Of a stretch of 64,000 bases of DNA, positions 1-9,645 are shown in pieces. This stretch comes from Endomychus coccineus (Eukaryota; Arthropoda; Insecta; Coleoptera; Endomychidae): assembly GCA_958510875.1 (NCBI GenBank), contig OY294067.1:275510742-275574741 (forward strand), given 5' to 3'. The first letter of the stretch is position 1, and each line of letters opens with the position of its first letter. The position numbers and the translations under genes are program-made. The notes under the pieces were generated by a model. That model was not told the DNA's origin. It saw only the letters and a program-made list of their open reading frames with translations, and did not search any database.

Positions 1-1129
1 AATCGATCAAGTGAACTCTCAAAAAACCTTCTTGTTCTTTATGAAAAATACTCTCTTTTGCCATTAACTGTCTTTCCGTCATTTAATATTTGAATTTGAT
101 GCAAGCAGAACTAGTGAGTAGGTGGGTACTTTATTTTTCTTCACACATCTTGTAAAAACTACAAAAGTTTAAGAATTACATTTAGAATTACAAATAATTT
201 GTATTATTTGGTATAATATAAGTAAAGAGCTTCTAATTTTGTTTCTAAAAGTTTATTGAATCAGATGGTTAGTTATATTCAAAAACATTGAAAACCTGCC
301 CAATCTGACAACAATGGCTGACCGTAATTCATGACGTCACATCATTGTTCCAGCGAACAAGTCATGGTTACTATATTGGAATGCCATTGTTACATCTCTG
401 ATTTGAATAAATGAAACAGAATTATTTGTCAGAAAATTATCTCATGAGTAGCTTCACTTTTTGTAATGGATGTAAACCAACAACTTCAAGTTTTCATCAC
501 TACTAACATAATCCAAGAGATTTAGTAAGAGTGCTTATGCATCTTAGATAAGGATTCCATATAGTTGAATTAAACTTAATGCCTGATCTAAAGATAATTA
601 ATTTTTATTTATGAAACTGGGGAATTATGAATATGAATAAACCACTTGTCCTCCAAATAATCTCGATAGAAGAGACATTATTTACCTAAAATACATCACA
701 ATAAAATTATTTCCCAGCGACTGGAGAATATAATACAAAGTGAGCATAAGTTGTATAAAATTGTATCTTCATTGTTGAATTTATCACGTAGTTCAAATGT
801 GTTTAATAATGCACAATGCTGACCGTTCTGTAAATCTAGTGAACGAACTGTCTGTAGCACGTCGAATAAGGCTGAAATTGGACAATTTAGAAGGGTTAAA
901 ACTGTTCAATACACCCCATTTCACAGTCGTATTTTCCATGAAACTGACGTGATCTCACCTGTTAGCTTAAATGGGGTTTGTATTATTTAGGGCAACTCTG
1001 TGCCAGTAGCCGAGTGAAGTACAGAGGGAGTCCAGAACTATGGAATAAACAGTATGAGGATACTGCAAAGTTTGAGTTTGATAAAATATACAGTAAAGTA
1101 GAATTAAAGTTAATACAATTTTATTTAAA
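1..1129. other. Unassigned AT-rich sequence
   Basis: No reading frame, RNA gene or clear repeat boundary is visible here. A perfect CRE-type octamer TGACGTCA lies at 332-339, but no coding sequence follows it, so I attach no function to it. Confidence 0.5.
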
Positions 1130-2010
1130 TCACGAGGCTATCGCATAATGTTGGTACACATTAAGCTTGACAATGAAGGTGCGATTAGTTTGAGCTCGTC
1201 TAGTCTGACTATCTAGAATCTCTTGTGGTGGAATAGCAGACGAGATTTCTGAGGAACCCCTACCTTGGAAATATTTATAGTAAAGGGAGAGATCGCCCAC
1301 CTTTCTACGATGCTCTAGAGCGGTCAATGAATTCGTAAGTGTGACATCGTCAATCAGACGAATAGCTCTCTTCTGGATATAATCCAAGAGCTTCAGTCTA
1401 TGTTTAGGAGCCGAACCCCAAACATGTGAATAGTACTCCAGAACAGGTCGAACCTGTGCTTTGTAGATTATGATGAGGAGCTGGGATGTAAAGTAGCTCT
1501 TGACACATAATAGAAACCCACGTTTTTGTGAAGCGTTTATCGCAATGGACCTCACATGATCATCCCATGACTGGGTCCTTGGTAGTGAACCAATGGAAAC
1601 TCTACTAGAGACCCATTAATTGCGTTAACTTGCCTCCGTTTCGCTCCTTTGGTTTCATTGGATGATATAGGAGCTCCAGATGAGAAAGGGATGTAAGGTG
1701 TACCATCGTTTGGAAAGCTATGGATGGGACAGGTGCTCACTCCCAAGATATCGTTGATACGGAGCAGAAACAAAGTTGGAGCCGAAATAATTCCCTGTGG
1801 AACACCAGCGTTGATAGCTATTGTATCGGAGAATACTTCCCACCACATGGAGTGACCTATCTGAGAGAAAACTCTTTAGTAAGCAACAAAGTTGACGGAA
1901 GTTTCCCAAGAAGGCTTTGGTGCCATACTCTGTTGAATGCTTTGGAGATATCCAATAGTACAGCTAGAGATTTCACAAATTTCTCATTTTCTGCCATGAG
2001 GTGAAAGTCT
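1130..2010 (-). pseudogene. Non-LTR retrotransposon reverse transcriptase, 3' part, frameshifted
   Basis: This is the C-terminal half of a jockey/CR1-like non-LTR retrotransposon polyprotein, which copies its RNA into DNA at a nicked target. Read on the minus strand, a first frame (about 1909-1552) carries the reverse transcriptase block GVPQGIISAPTLFLL followed by HSFPNDGT, where intact relatives have a Y/F-A-D-D catalytic box; the Asp pair is therefore damaged. A second frame (1555-1130) carries the thumb region with RPVLEYYSHVWGSAPK and QKRAIRLI, then a tail and a stop. At least two frameshifts separate the pieces, and the endonuclease and N-terminal part are absent, as expected for a 5'-truncated copy. 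Related 3' fragments occur at about 19.3 kb and 26.3 kb, and the same family is probably present at 28.3-29.5 kb. It cannot encode a working protein. Confidence 0.85.
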
Positions 2011-2518
2011 TCAAGTGACTTGATTAGGCAAACAAGAACTAATTTCTATGAGGCTGCAAAAAATAAGGCAAGAACGGTAAGATAAACAATGAACAGGAGA
2101 AAAACAAATTCTGATATAAACTCAACGAATATGGTAAAACTTTGACCAAAAGCCTATACTCGTAATTATATCCAAAAGCGCTTCTCATTCTTTCTGTAAT
2201 ATTCGCTATTCGCAAAAGGCTAATCATCTGGGTTGTACTTTAGAAACCAAATTTTTTCTAAGCAGTTCGGAATGTGAGTCGTATTATCTCTAAGCCTAAA
2301 TTACACAAACATGTTTCCAGTGAATAAACATAGTGTGCTGGGAATTTTGTTATAGTAGAAAAGCCTTTCACCCGGTTAAACATGTATTATGGTGGAGGAA
2401 ATTTGAACATATGGTAGTCAGATATATTTGTAATGACTCATCAGAAATTTCATCTTCTGTTGGCAACGTTCTGATCTGTGTTACATTAAGATTGACCCAC
2501 AATCATGCATATCGCTGA
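2011..2518. other. Unassigned sequence
   Basis: Short frames on both strands show no recognisable domain. I see no repeat structure or RNA gene. Confidence 0.4.
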
Positions 2519-2521
2519 AAA

Positions 2522-2803
2522 GTGGATGATTTCTTGATCTCTGCAGTTTTAGATGCTGAGCTTCAAGGTGTAACGAGTGAGTTATTCGGTCTATTAGATC
2601 AAAAGCATACAATCATAAAATCAGGTCTTTATCCCTTGAAATACAGAGGCAAACTTTACCTAGGAATATTGGAAGCTTTAGGAATGTATAAACATAGGCA
2701 TCATCCAATAAATTTTTATTTCGACTCCCAAACGTACGCTGAAGCTCCTGAATTATATTCAGAAGAGATTGATGATGTCACACTTACTTACTGGTGTAGA
2801 TAA
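2522..2803 (+). CDS. Unrecognised 93-codon open frame, possibly a terminal exon
   Basis: I do not recognise this protein. The frame opens after a stop at 2516-2518 and begins with GTG, so there is no convincing start codon. A pyrimidine-containing tract ending in CTGCAG at 2541-2546 could be a splice acceptor, which would make this the last exon of a gene whose other exons are not visible. The predicted product is soluble, with no signal peptide, membrane segment or low-complexity run; it contains the readable stretches SGLYPLKYRGKLYLGILEAL and INFYFDSQTYAEAPELYSEE, and ends at TAA. No AATAAA lies immediately downstream. It stands out because its residue composition looks protein-like in an AT-rich background, but chance or a decayed repeat remain real alternatives. 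Confidence 0.25.
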   Translation: MDDFLISAVLDAELQGVTSELFGLLDQKHTIIKSGLYPLKYRGKLYLGILEALGMYKHRHHPINFYFDSQTYAEAPELYSEEIDDVTLTYWCR

Positions 2804-4110
2804 AGTATAGAAAAAAAATATATCAGATTGAAAACAATCCATTATTACCTCTATGATCCTTCAGGTCAACTTTTTCAAAAACCTCTTTTTTTGATTCTTA
2901 CATGTCACTCCAATGGACGAATTTATTGAAAATTCAGAAATAAAATTGACTACTAACGCAGTATATTCCTCTGTCGATACAAATATTAATGAAAGCAATT
3001 ATTTGAAGAAGAGGAAAGTTGAAAGTTGGTTGAGTCGACTCCTGACATTCTAAACTCCATGAAAGTTGTTTGGGTGCGCGTGGTGTATAAGTTTCCAACA
3101 TCTGACACATGTTGCAGCCAACTTCGATCACGACATCCATCATTTCGATAATATTTATTACACTTATCTTTTCTAATTATCAGAGAGTCACAAGCACGCT
3201 CAAAACTGTTCGTCATTTTGTGTTAAAAATACTGAATGAATGGTAACATGCTTATACTGAATGCAAATCAAAAACAACAAGCCAGTTAATCTCGTCTGAA
3301 TACAGAAATATCGATCCTGAACGACTGCCTAAAAGTTTATCTGGAATATCACTGTTCTCATTCAGGACATATTCTAGTTCAATTAACATCTAGAAAACGA
3401 GAATATCATACTCATTTGTAATTCAAAAGTTGATTCCATCACAAACTTGACTTTCCATCTCATAATAAAATGGTCTTAATTTATATAAAGAATATACCTA
3501 ATAGAAATAAGTCTCCATTTAATTAGGCGATCACAGTTTAAAATTCGTCAGTTTTATTTACTGATTACCTAAATAGTTTGCCTATTATTTACCTATTATC
3601 AAAATTAATTAAGAAAATACCAAACTACAAAATGAAAAGTGGAAAGCTAAGTATAGATTAGTTCAGTATATATTTAGATAAATAGGATAAAGCCCCTTTC
3701 CATTGGACGGCCTTTGAATTGGACACCCTAATTCCCACTAGGAGATAATAGCGAAGCCTCCCACCAGTTTTATATTATATAAAGAAGTAACATCAATCAA
3801 CTGAATCCAACTTTACAATAACCTACTAGCGTAGTATTTCCAAAAATGTATAGAAATTAAAAAACTAACCCGTAAAAAAAATTCCACTTGTAGTTTCGAA
3901 ATCGGGAAGCAAACAATTACAACCACCGATGCAGGTTGAACATTGAATTCGGTATAATTCACTCGCTACTAGGAGCATATATTAACTATATGGCATTGCG
4001 CTTGTCTATTAACCCTCGCTCATTCCCGACATGCCTGACTGGAGTTTTGGCACGTTTGAGGGCTAGTACATCAGTCATGTCTAAATATATTGCTGCATGA
4101 TGGTCCTTAC
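2804..4110. other. Unassigned AT-rich sequence
   Basis: Nothing beyond short chance frames is visible. The sequence becomes recognisable again only where Penelope-like coding remnants begin downstream. Confidence 0.4.
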
Positions 4111-4996
4111 GAACAGATTAGCAGGAACCATTTATCTGAATGCGTTGAACTAGTCAATAATTCATTAAAATCGTATACAGCTTCAATCTCCAATAATTTA
4201 AAATACGAACTTAGATTGTAGAATCTTAATCTTCCTAAACTATATTGCTTACCTATAATTCATAAACCGGGTAATTCGATGAGACCAATCATTTCGAACA
4301 TTAATTGTCCTACGTATAACTCTCTCTTCATTTTTGGCCAATATTTTTCTAAACGAACTTGAAACTTCGTTAAAATCAAAATTGATTTAGTTTCCAAATG
4401 TTTATTACATACATGTTAATGATATTTTCGCGATTATATGTAAAGATTTTGATTTATATGACTTTTTGGACACGCCTAATAGCCAGTTGATTCACCGAAA
4501 TTCACTGTCGAAACAGAAATAGATAAGCAGCTTCTTTTCCTTCGTATTAACATTATGAAAGATGGTGATCACTTGAATTTTGACATATACAGAAAACCCA
4601 CTCAAACAAATAGGTATACTCTGGCGAATTCAGTTTAACTAATTAGTTCCATTTAATAATCTTGTTCATAGATTATTGAACGTCCATTTGAGACAGCACA
4701 ATTATAACAAACGAACTTGAGAAACTTCAGCAAATAGGGTTGGACAAAAGATTCACTTATCATCCTCCAGTAATTAATACATTCCATAATCTGTTTCCTA
4801 ATTTTGCAATACAACCAGTTTATAGATGTAAGAACAAGCTACAAAACAGTTTAGGCAACATCTTTGATAAAGTTCCCGACTTCGACAAACCCGGATTTAA
4901 AAAATCGAGTGTGAGTCGTCTTCAAAATGTTATGTGGGTCAAACTAGAAGGACTATTCAATATCATAGACATCACTGTCAATTCAAATAAACTTTG
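4111..4996 (+). pseudogene. Penelope-like element: RT to GIY-YIG remnant
   Basis: Penelope-like elements encode a reverse transcriptase fused to a GIY-YIG endonuclease. Translated in shifting frames, this stretch shows LPKLYCLPIIHKPGNSMRPI (finger motif), then HVNDIFAII where the catalytic YVDD box belongs (one Asp replaced by Asn), then LLFLRINIMKDG and FDIYRKPTQTNRYT, the conserved block after the catalytic site. The linker with KNKLQNSLGNIFDKVPDFDK follows. In another frame near 4930 come KCYVGQTRRT, the YIG-type part of the endonuclease. At least three frameshifts and several stops make it non-functional. It is on the strand opposite to the larger PLE at 5.6-8.2 kb. Confidence 0.8.
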
Positions 4997-5439
4997 AAGT
5001 CTTAGCACAGAGAAATGGAGATAGTGAATTGCCCATTTCACATCCGCTTGTTTGTTTATACCAGTTTTTGTTAAAAGTGAAATAATTTTGATCTATACGT
5101 AAGGATTACGTATTCTGTGCAGTTTCTACAGGTCTGAAGTTACATTTACAATTTTGATGTGCCTTTGCAATAACCTCAAGTTACAAAAGCAATTGTAATA
5201 TTCAAAACCGCAAATTTAAAACAAATGTTATCGATTTAAAGCTATACTCTTCTGAAGTTTAATTTTCCGTACCTGTACCACTTGGTTGTCAGGATAGTTC
5301 TATTTTTCATATCGTTTATGAACCTCTTGTAAAATATAAGCAAGATGCAACCGAAATGAATTGTTTTAACTTTTATAATGTGTATTTATTGGAGCTACAA
5401 AAGTAAGTAAGCTCTTTCTTCCATGGTATGTTGAACAAA
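4997..5439. other. Unassigned stretch between PLE remnants
   Basis: No coding similarity that I can read. By position it lies between the endonuclease remnant upstream and a PLE C-terminal tail downstream, so it may be decayed PLE sequence. Confidence 0.35.
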
Positions 5440-5592
5440 TTTTACTTATATCTATCTCTATCAATATCTATTCTGGAGATGATTCACATAAAACGTGACT
5501 CCAAATCTGTAAATCATAGGACTGACGTTCAGACACTAAGCCATATTTATACTAACTTAATTAATCAATATTCTTGCAAATTCCTACTTGCG
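5440..5592 (+). pseudogene. PLE C-terminal tail remnant
   Basis: The plus-strand frame reads SILEMIHIKRDSKSVNHRTD and then SHIYTNLINQYSCKFL before a stop. The same peptide with few changes is encoded on the minus strand at about 6206-6085, at the end of the neighbouring PLE. It is therefore the conserved tail downstream of the GIY-YIG domain, from a second copy in opposite orientation. The two stretches form an inverted repeat of about 120 bp. Confidence 0.75.
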
Positions 5593-5630
5593 TAGGAATT
5601 TAGTTTCCATATCTTTAATAAACTATAAAT

Positions 5631-6003
5631 TATATAAAAAATTCTCGGGAATTAGGTCACATTAACACTCTGTTATAAATGTTCGTCTTTACGTACGTTT
5701 CGGTCTCACGACCATCATCAGAAGACTTATTTTGTTAGAAAGGGGTTAACTAAAACTAATTAGCACAAGCGTCCATATCGCACAATTTTCAATAAAAAAG
5801 CTCACGCCGTCGAAACGAACAGAACCAAGAATAATTGAAAATTGTATCGTTAATATTAAAGTATAGATTTTTTTGTAACAAGAAACCACTGTTAAGTAAT
5901 ATTCTCATAATGTACAAACGCATATTGCTATGGTCTCAAAGCAACTGGAGTTCGAAGCTATTTGTTTGTAATAACTCGACCCAGATGTAGATTTATGACG
6001 TAC
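5631..6003. repeat. Left arm of PLE inverted repeat
   Basis: This arm pairs with 7765-8139, differing by a few substitutions and small indels. It starts at TATATAAAAAATTCTCGGG and ends at GATTTATGACGTAC, after which the two arms diverge abruptly. It contains a hammerhead-like motif that is sense with respect to the PLE reading frame. Confidence 0.9.
5685..5726 (-). ncRNA. Hammerhead-ribozyme-like motif, PLE left arm
   Basis: Read on the minus strand, all pieces of a type I hammerhead are present: stem I strand GTCTT, core CTGATGA, one extra U, stem II GGTC/GACC closed by GTGA, core GAAA, then the self-complementary ACGTACGT that can form stem III either as a tiny hairpin or between two molecules, a GUA cleavage triplet, and the second stem I strand AAGAC. 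PLEs are known to carry hammerheads with very short stem III. The unpaired U after the CTGATGA box is unusual, and self-cleavage is an inference from the fold only. Confidence 0.75.
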
Positions 6004-6084
6004 TTGAAAAGGTTTTAGACCTGCATTGGAATTTAGTTTACTTTAAGCGTTCTTACTAAAATATACTTTTAACATTATAAAGAC

Positions 6085-7806
6085 GTATGTAGGAATTTGC
6101 AAGAGTTTTAATTAATCAAGTTAGTATAAATCTGACTCAATCTCTAAATATCATTCCTATGATTTACAGAATTTGAATCCCTTTTTATGTGAATCATCTC
6201 CAGGATAGAGCTTTTATAATAATTGGTTTCTTTAGTTAAAATATCAACATTTTTGTAATCAAATTGATGGTTATAATCAAAACAGTGCTTAGCAAGTTAT
6301 TATTTCTTGTGCTATACTTATGGCCGTACATTCTTTTTTGTAAATATTGTTTAGAGATTCCAGTATAAGTTCCATCACAATCTAAATAATTCAATTTATA
6401 TCCTGTGTGGGTTTGTTTATCTTTAGGTATTACAGGTTTTAGATTTGAGAAATATTTCCCAACACAGTTAGTAGGTTTATGCGCAACATTTATATCGTAC
6501 TTTTTCAAACATTTCTTAATTTTTTCTGAGGTCTCCGGAATGTATGGTAAAGTTATATAATTGTCTGTATTACCTGTTATGTTATTTTTATAAGAAGAAC
6601 CATTATAGATTTTGTTTATTCTCTCTTTAATGATAGGATTGTAGAAAGTTTTTGGGTAGCCATTCATTTCCAATGCATTACGAACAATTTTTAAATTTTT
6701 GGGACGGTCCTCTGCGTGGGATAATTTTACCGCGCGGCCTGTGAGGCTGTTTATGACACTTTTTTTATAACAAGCTGGTGCAACGGAATTGAAATGAAGA
6801 TAACGTTGAGACCAGACTTCTTTAGTAAACCAAGAAGTTTTTATTTTTCCATCTGCATCATGCCTAATGGTCATATCTAGAAAATTAATGTTATTGTTTA
6901 TTTCTATTTCACAAGTGAATTGAAGTTTACAATGGAAATTGTTAAATTTATTAATCACATATTGAATTTTATCGTTGGGAACACACATAAGGGAATCATC
7001 TACATACCGTTTAAAGAATACAGGCTGAAAATCTAATGAATTTATAACAGATTCCTCTAGGCATTCCATAACGAGGTTAGCAATGGTAGCTGAAATAGGA
7101 GATCCCATTGCTGTGCCGAAAATTTGTCCAAAATATTGCTCACCGTACTGAAAATAAGTGCATTCTAAACAAAACTTTACCACATTTATAAAATCCGATT
7201 GATCAAGAGGTGTGCGGTTTTTAATCTCTGGCCAACGTTTTTTGATGCAATTTAATGCCAAAACGACAGGTATATTTATAAATGAAGAAACAACATCCAA
7301 GGAAATTAGTTGATGGTTTACTGGTACGGATTGATTTTTTATAAATTCATTAAAATGACATGAGTCTTTCACATAAAATTCATTTTTTCCTATTATATTA
7401 TTGATAGATTTTGATAGAAATTTTGATAAATTGTAAGTAGGCGCTGCAATATTACTTACAATGGGTCTTAGGGGTACATCATTTTTATGTAATTTAGGAA
7501 GCCCATAGATATAAGGTGCAAGCCCATTATGGCAAATTATTTTATTTTTTAATTCAATATTATTTTGTACTGATGAAGTAGGGTCAGATTTTAATTTTTT
7601 ATAAGTTGTTTCATCATCTAAAAGGTTTCCCAATTTTTATGCATTATGACGGTTTTATTACATTTATCCGCGTTCAAAACTAAAATTTGAGGGTTAGCAT
7701 CTAAGAACTCTTTTGTTATTTTTGTATGACAGTTAAAACGATTCTTTGCAATACCTAGCTTTCTGTACGTCATAAATCTAGATCTGGGTCGAGTTATTAC
7801 AAACAA
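6085..7806 (-). pseudogene. PLE reverse transcriptase / GIY-YIG endonuclease, frameshifted
   Basis: The frame starts at MFVITRPRSRF inside the right inverted arm and carries an N-terminal PLE block ending in LNADKCNKTVIMHKNWETF. A frameshift at about 7618-7633 leads into a 465-codon frame. In that frame, GLPKLHKNDVPLRPIVSN occupies residues about 44-61, the first catalytic Asp is in ISLDVVSSFINIP (D113), GTAMGSPISATIANL follows at 173, and the YVDD box is at 210-213. The endonuclease part is weak: YKLNYLDCDGTYTG stands where a GVYKI...YIG pattern is expected. A second frameshift near 6300 restores the conserved tail KHCFDYNHQFDYKNVDILTK and SILEMIHIKRDSNSV down to about 6085. The RT core is therefore preserved, but two indels and the altered endonuclease argue against activity. 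Confidence 0.85.
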
Positions 7807-8139
7807 ATAGCTTCGAACTCCAGTTGCTTTGAGACCATAGCAATATGCGTTTGTACATTATGAGAATATTACTTAACAGTGGTTTCTTGTTACAAAAAAA
7901 TTTATACTTTAATATTAACGATACAATGTTCGATTATTCGTGGTTCTGTTCGTTTCGACGGCGTGAGCTTTTTGATTGAAAATTGTGCGATATGGACGCT
8001 TGTGCTAATTAGTTTTAGTTAACCCCTCTTTAACAAAATAAGTCTTCTGATGATGGTCGTGAGACCGAAACGTACGTAAAGACGAACATTTATAACAGAG
8101 TGTTAATGTGACCTAATTCCCGAGAATTTTTTATATAAT
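7765..8139. repeat. Right arm of PLE inverted repeat
   Basis: This is the reverse complement of 5631-6003. It holds the 5' end of the PLE reading frame and a second hammerhead-like motif that is antisense to that frame. Confidence 0.9.
8042..8083 (+). ncRNA. Hammerhead-ribozyme-like motif, PLE right arm
   Basis: The motif is identical in every element to the minus-strand motif in the left arm: stem I 8042-8046 with 8079-8083, CTGATGA at 8047-8053, stem II 8055-8058 with 8063-8066, GAAA at 8067-8070, palindromic stem III ACGTACGT at 8070-8077, and predicted cleavage after A8078. Only U8054 is unpaired in excess. It is antisense to the PLE frame, so it would act only in transcripts running rightward. 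Confidence 0.75.
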
Positions 8140-8168
8140 TCATACTGGGTCAAGAATCTTATTATATT

Positions 8169-8480
8169 ATAAACTATAAATGCTATGTGGGTCAAAGTAG
8201 AAGGAACGTTTTAACTGTTTAAAACAAACATTTTGCCCATATAAAGAAAAATAATAGTTAAAAATCAGCGTTGGCCGAACATATTTTGAATACAGGACAC
8301 ACTATTTATTAAGAAAGCTTATCACTTTTAAAACACAGTACAGACAAACATCTAGGTAGTATAGAAGGGATGGAAATGTATAAACGAAAGAGCAACTTAT
8401 TACATTCCAGCTGAGGGTAACCCCTCGTTTGCAGTCTTAAACACAAATAGTATTTAAACAGGCACATTTTGATTTTTAAT
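8169..8480 (+). pseudogene. PLE GIY-YIG C-terminal remnant
   Basis: Directly after the 13-bp flanking word, the plus strand reads INYKCYVGQSRRNVLT, then in shifted frames KHFAHIKKNN, KSALAEHILNTGH and LGSIEGMEMYKRKSNLLH. These are the second half of a Penelope GIY-YIG endonuclease and the tail that follows it. Several indels and stops are present. It is either the downstream half of a PLE interrupted by the neighbouring element or an independent fragment. Confidence 0.75.
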
Positions 8481-8490
8481 TTTGTTTACT

Positions 8491-8529
8491 CTGATGATCG
8501 CTACTTAACTTGATAGCCGAAATGTCCTT
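8491..8529 (+). ncRNA. Degenerate hammerhead-like motif after PLE tail
   Basis: CTGATGA at 8491-8497 and GAAA at 8519-8522 flank a possible stem GCTA/TAGC, arranged as in the neighbouring intact motif. The closing pair of stem II is a C-C mismatch and stem III is not self-complementary. It lies in sense just after PLE C-terminal coding sequence, where PLE hammerheads are expected, but is probably inactive. Confidence 0.45.
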
Positions 8530-8559
8530 AGTACTTTAATAGTATTTTTTGTGGATAAC

Positions 8560-9130
8560 GCTGATTATTTCTTATAGTATCACGAAGTGTGAACAAATGT
8601 ATGAAATACTTTGTGAAGTTTCAGAATGCCCGGGGAAAGTCATTCAAGAGACTATTAGAAGCAATAGCCTGTGGCTATCCACAAACTAGCAAGCGTCGGT
8701 TTGTCGGCTGCAAACTAGTTATTTATCACCATCTTCGGGCCAACCATTAGCTACAACGTCACCCGGTCAACCGGCCTTAATAAAGCTATCATAGCTGAAT
8801 TACCGACTGAGCCGATACTGCAGTTACCTTCCCTTTGGAAGAGCAGTAGCCTGGAGGTTACAAATTACACCACGCAGTATTTCTTGTCAACCGACCACAT
8901 AGATTGATTACGTTTTTCGGAGCAATTTAATTTTAAGCGCTGTTATTTTTACGAGTTTTTCTTTCTTTCTATCATCGCGACTGCAAGTGTAATAATTGAA
9001 CTAAGGACCTACTCTATACTTATCTGATTCTATGAAATGAAGTTCATAAAAATATATTGCAGATAGATATAGTTCTTTCATTTCATTATATTGATCATGA
9101 TTGAACTGAATGATAATTGGTTTCCTATTA
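8560..9130. other. Unassigned sequence
   Basis: No coding or repeat signal recognised between the PLE remnant and the mariner-related transposon. Confidence 0.4.
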
Positions 9131-9132
9131 TA

Positions 9133-9597
9133 CAGGGTGTCCCAATATTGCTGGGACACAGAGCTACCACGTATTCTAGAGGTCAAAATAAGTCGATTGA
9201 GCCCAATTTACCTGTATACCAAAATGTACCGTTTGTCCGTGAGAAGAGTTCAAAGTTTACTAAAAAAAATACATTTTTGTATGTTGTTCCGAAGTGCTTT
9301 ATACAAATTTAATGAAATTTGGTAAATGTGTATTCTAGATGATTAGCTTACTTTTAGTAATCAAAAAAACCCAAAGAAAATTGTAGAGGGGTTGGAACCA
9401 CCCTCACCCCTTGGCATTTTTTCCCCCATTTTTGTAGGGGTGGGAATACGGTTTTAAGACTTTTTTATCTGGAAGGCCTACTCATTATCTTCATTTTCTT
9501 ACTCTTGTAAAAACTCCGTATTTTGCGTAGTTTTCAAGAAAAAAAATGTTTTCGCAAACACTGATAACCGATTTTCGGGTATAGGTTTAATAAAATT
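9133..9597. repeat. Left 465-bp ITR of mariner-related transposon
   Basis: Pairs with 10927-11391. The only difference I noticed is a T/C in the word CCTGYATACC. Very long ITRs like this are typical of some insect mariner relatives rather than classical short-ITR mariners. Confidence 0.93.
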
Positions 9598-9645
9598 ATT
9601 AGACACAAATTACACAATACATTTACACAAGACAAACAATAATTT

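Larger units (their letters stand above)
5631..8168 (-). mobile_element. Penelope-like element with inverted terminal segments
   Basis: A minus-strand PLE coding region is framed by a 373-375-bp inverted repeat. The 13-bp word ATAAACTATAAAT occurs on both sides (5618-5630 and 8169-8181) and is a candidate target-site duplication. The sequence to the right of it reads straight into CYVGQSRRN of another, plus-strand PLE, so this copy may have inserted into an older PLE. Inverted and partial terminal copies are a known habit of Penelope-type elements. The inverted ends include the first codons of the reading frame, so the left arm is an inverted copy of the element's own 5' end. Confidence 0.8.

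Noticed and set aside
332..339. Functional CRE site
   Set aside because: A single perfect octamer without a nearby gene or TATA element is expected by chance in sequence of this length.
1720..2004. A 94-codon plus-strand open frame
   Set aside because: It is antisense to the reverse transcriptase block GVPQG on the minus strand.
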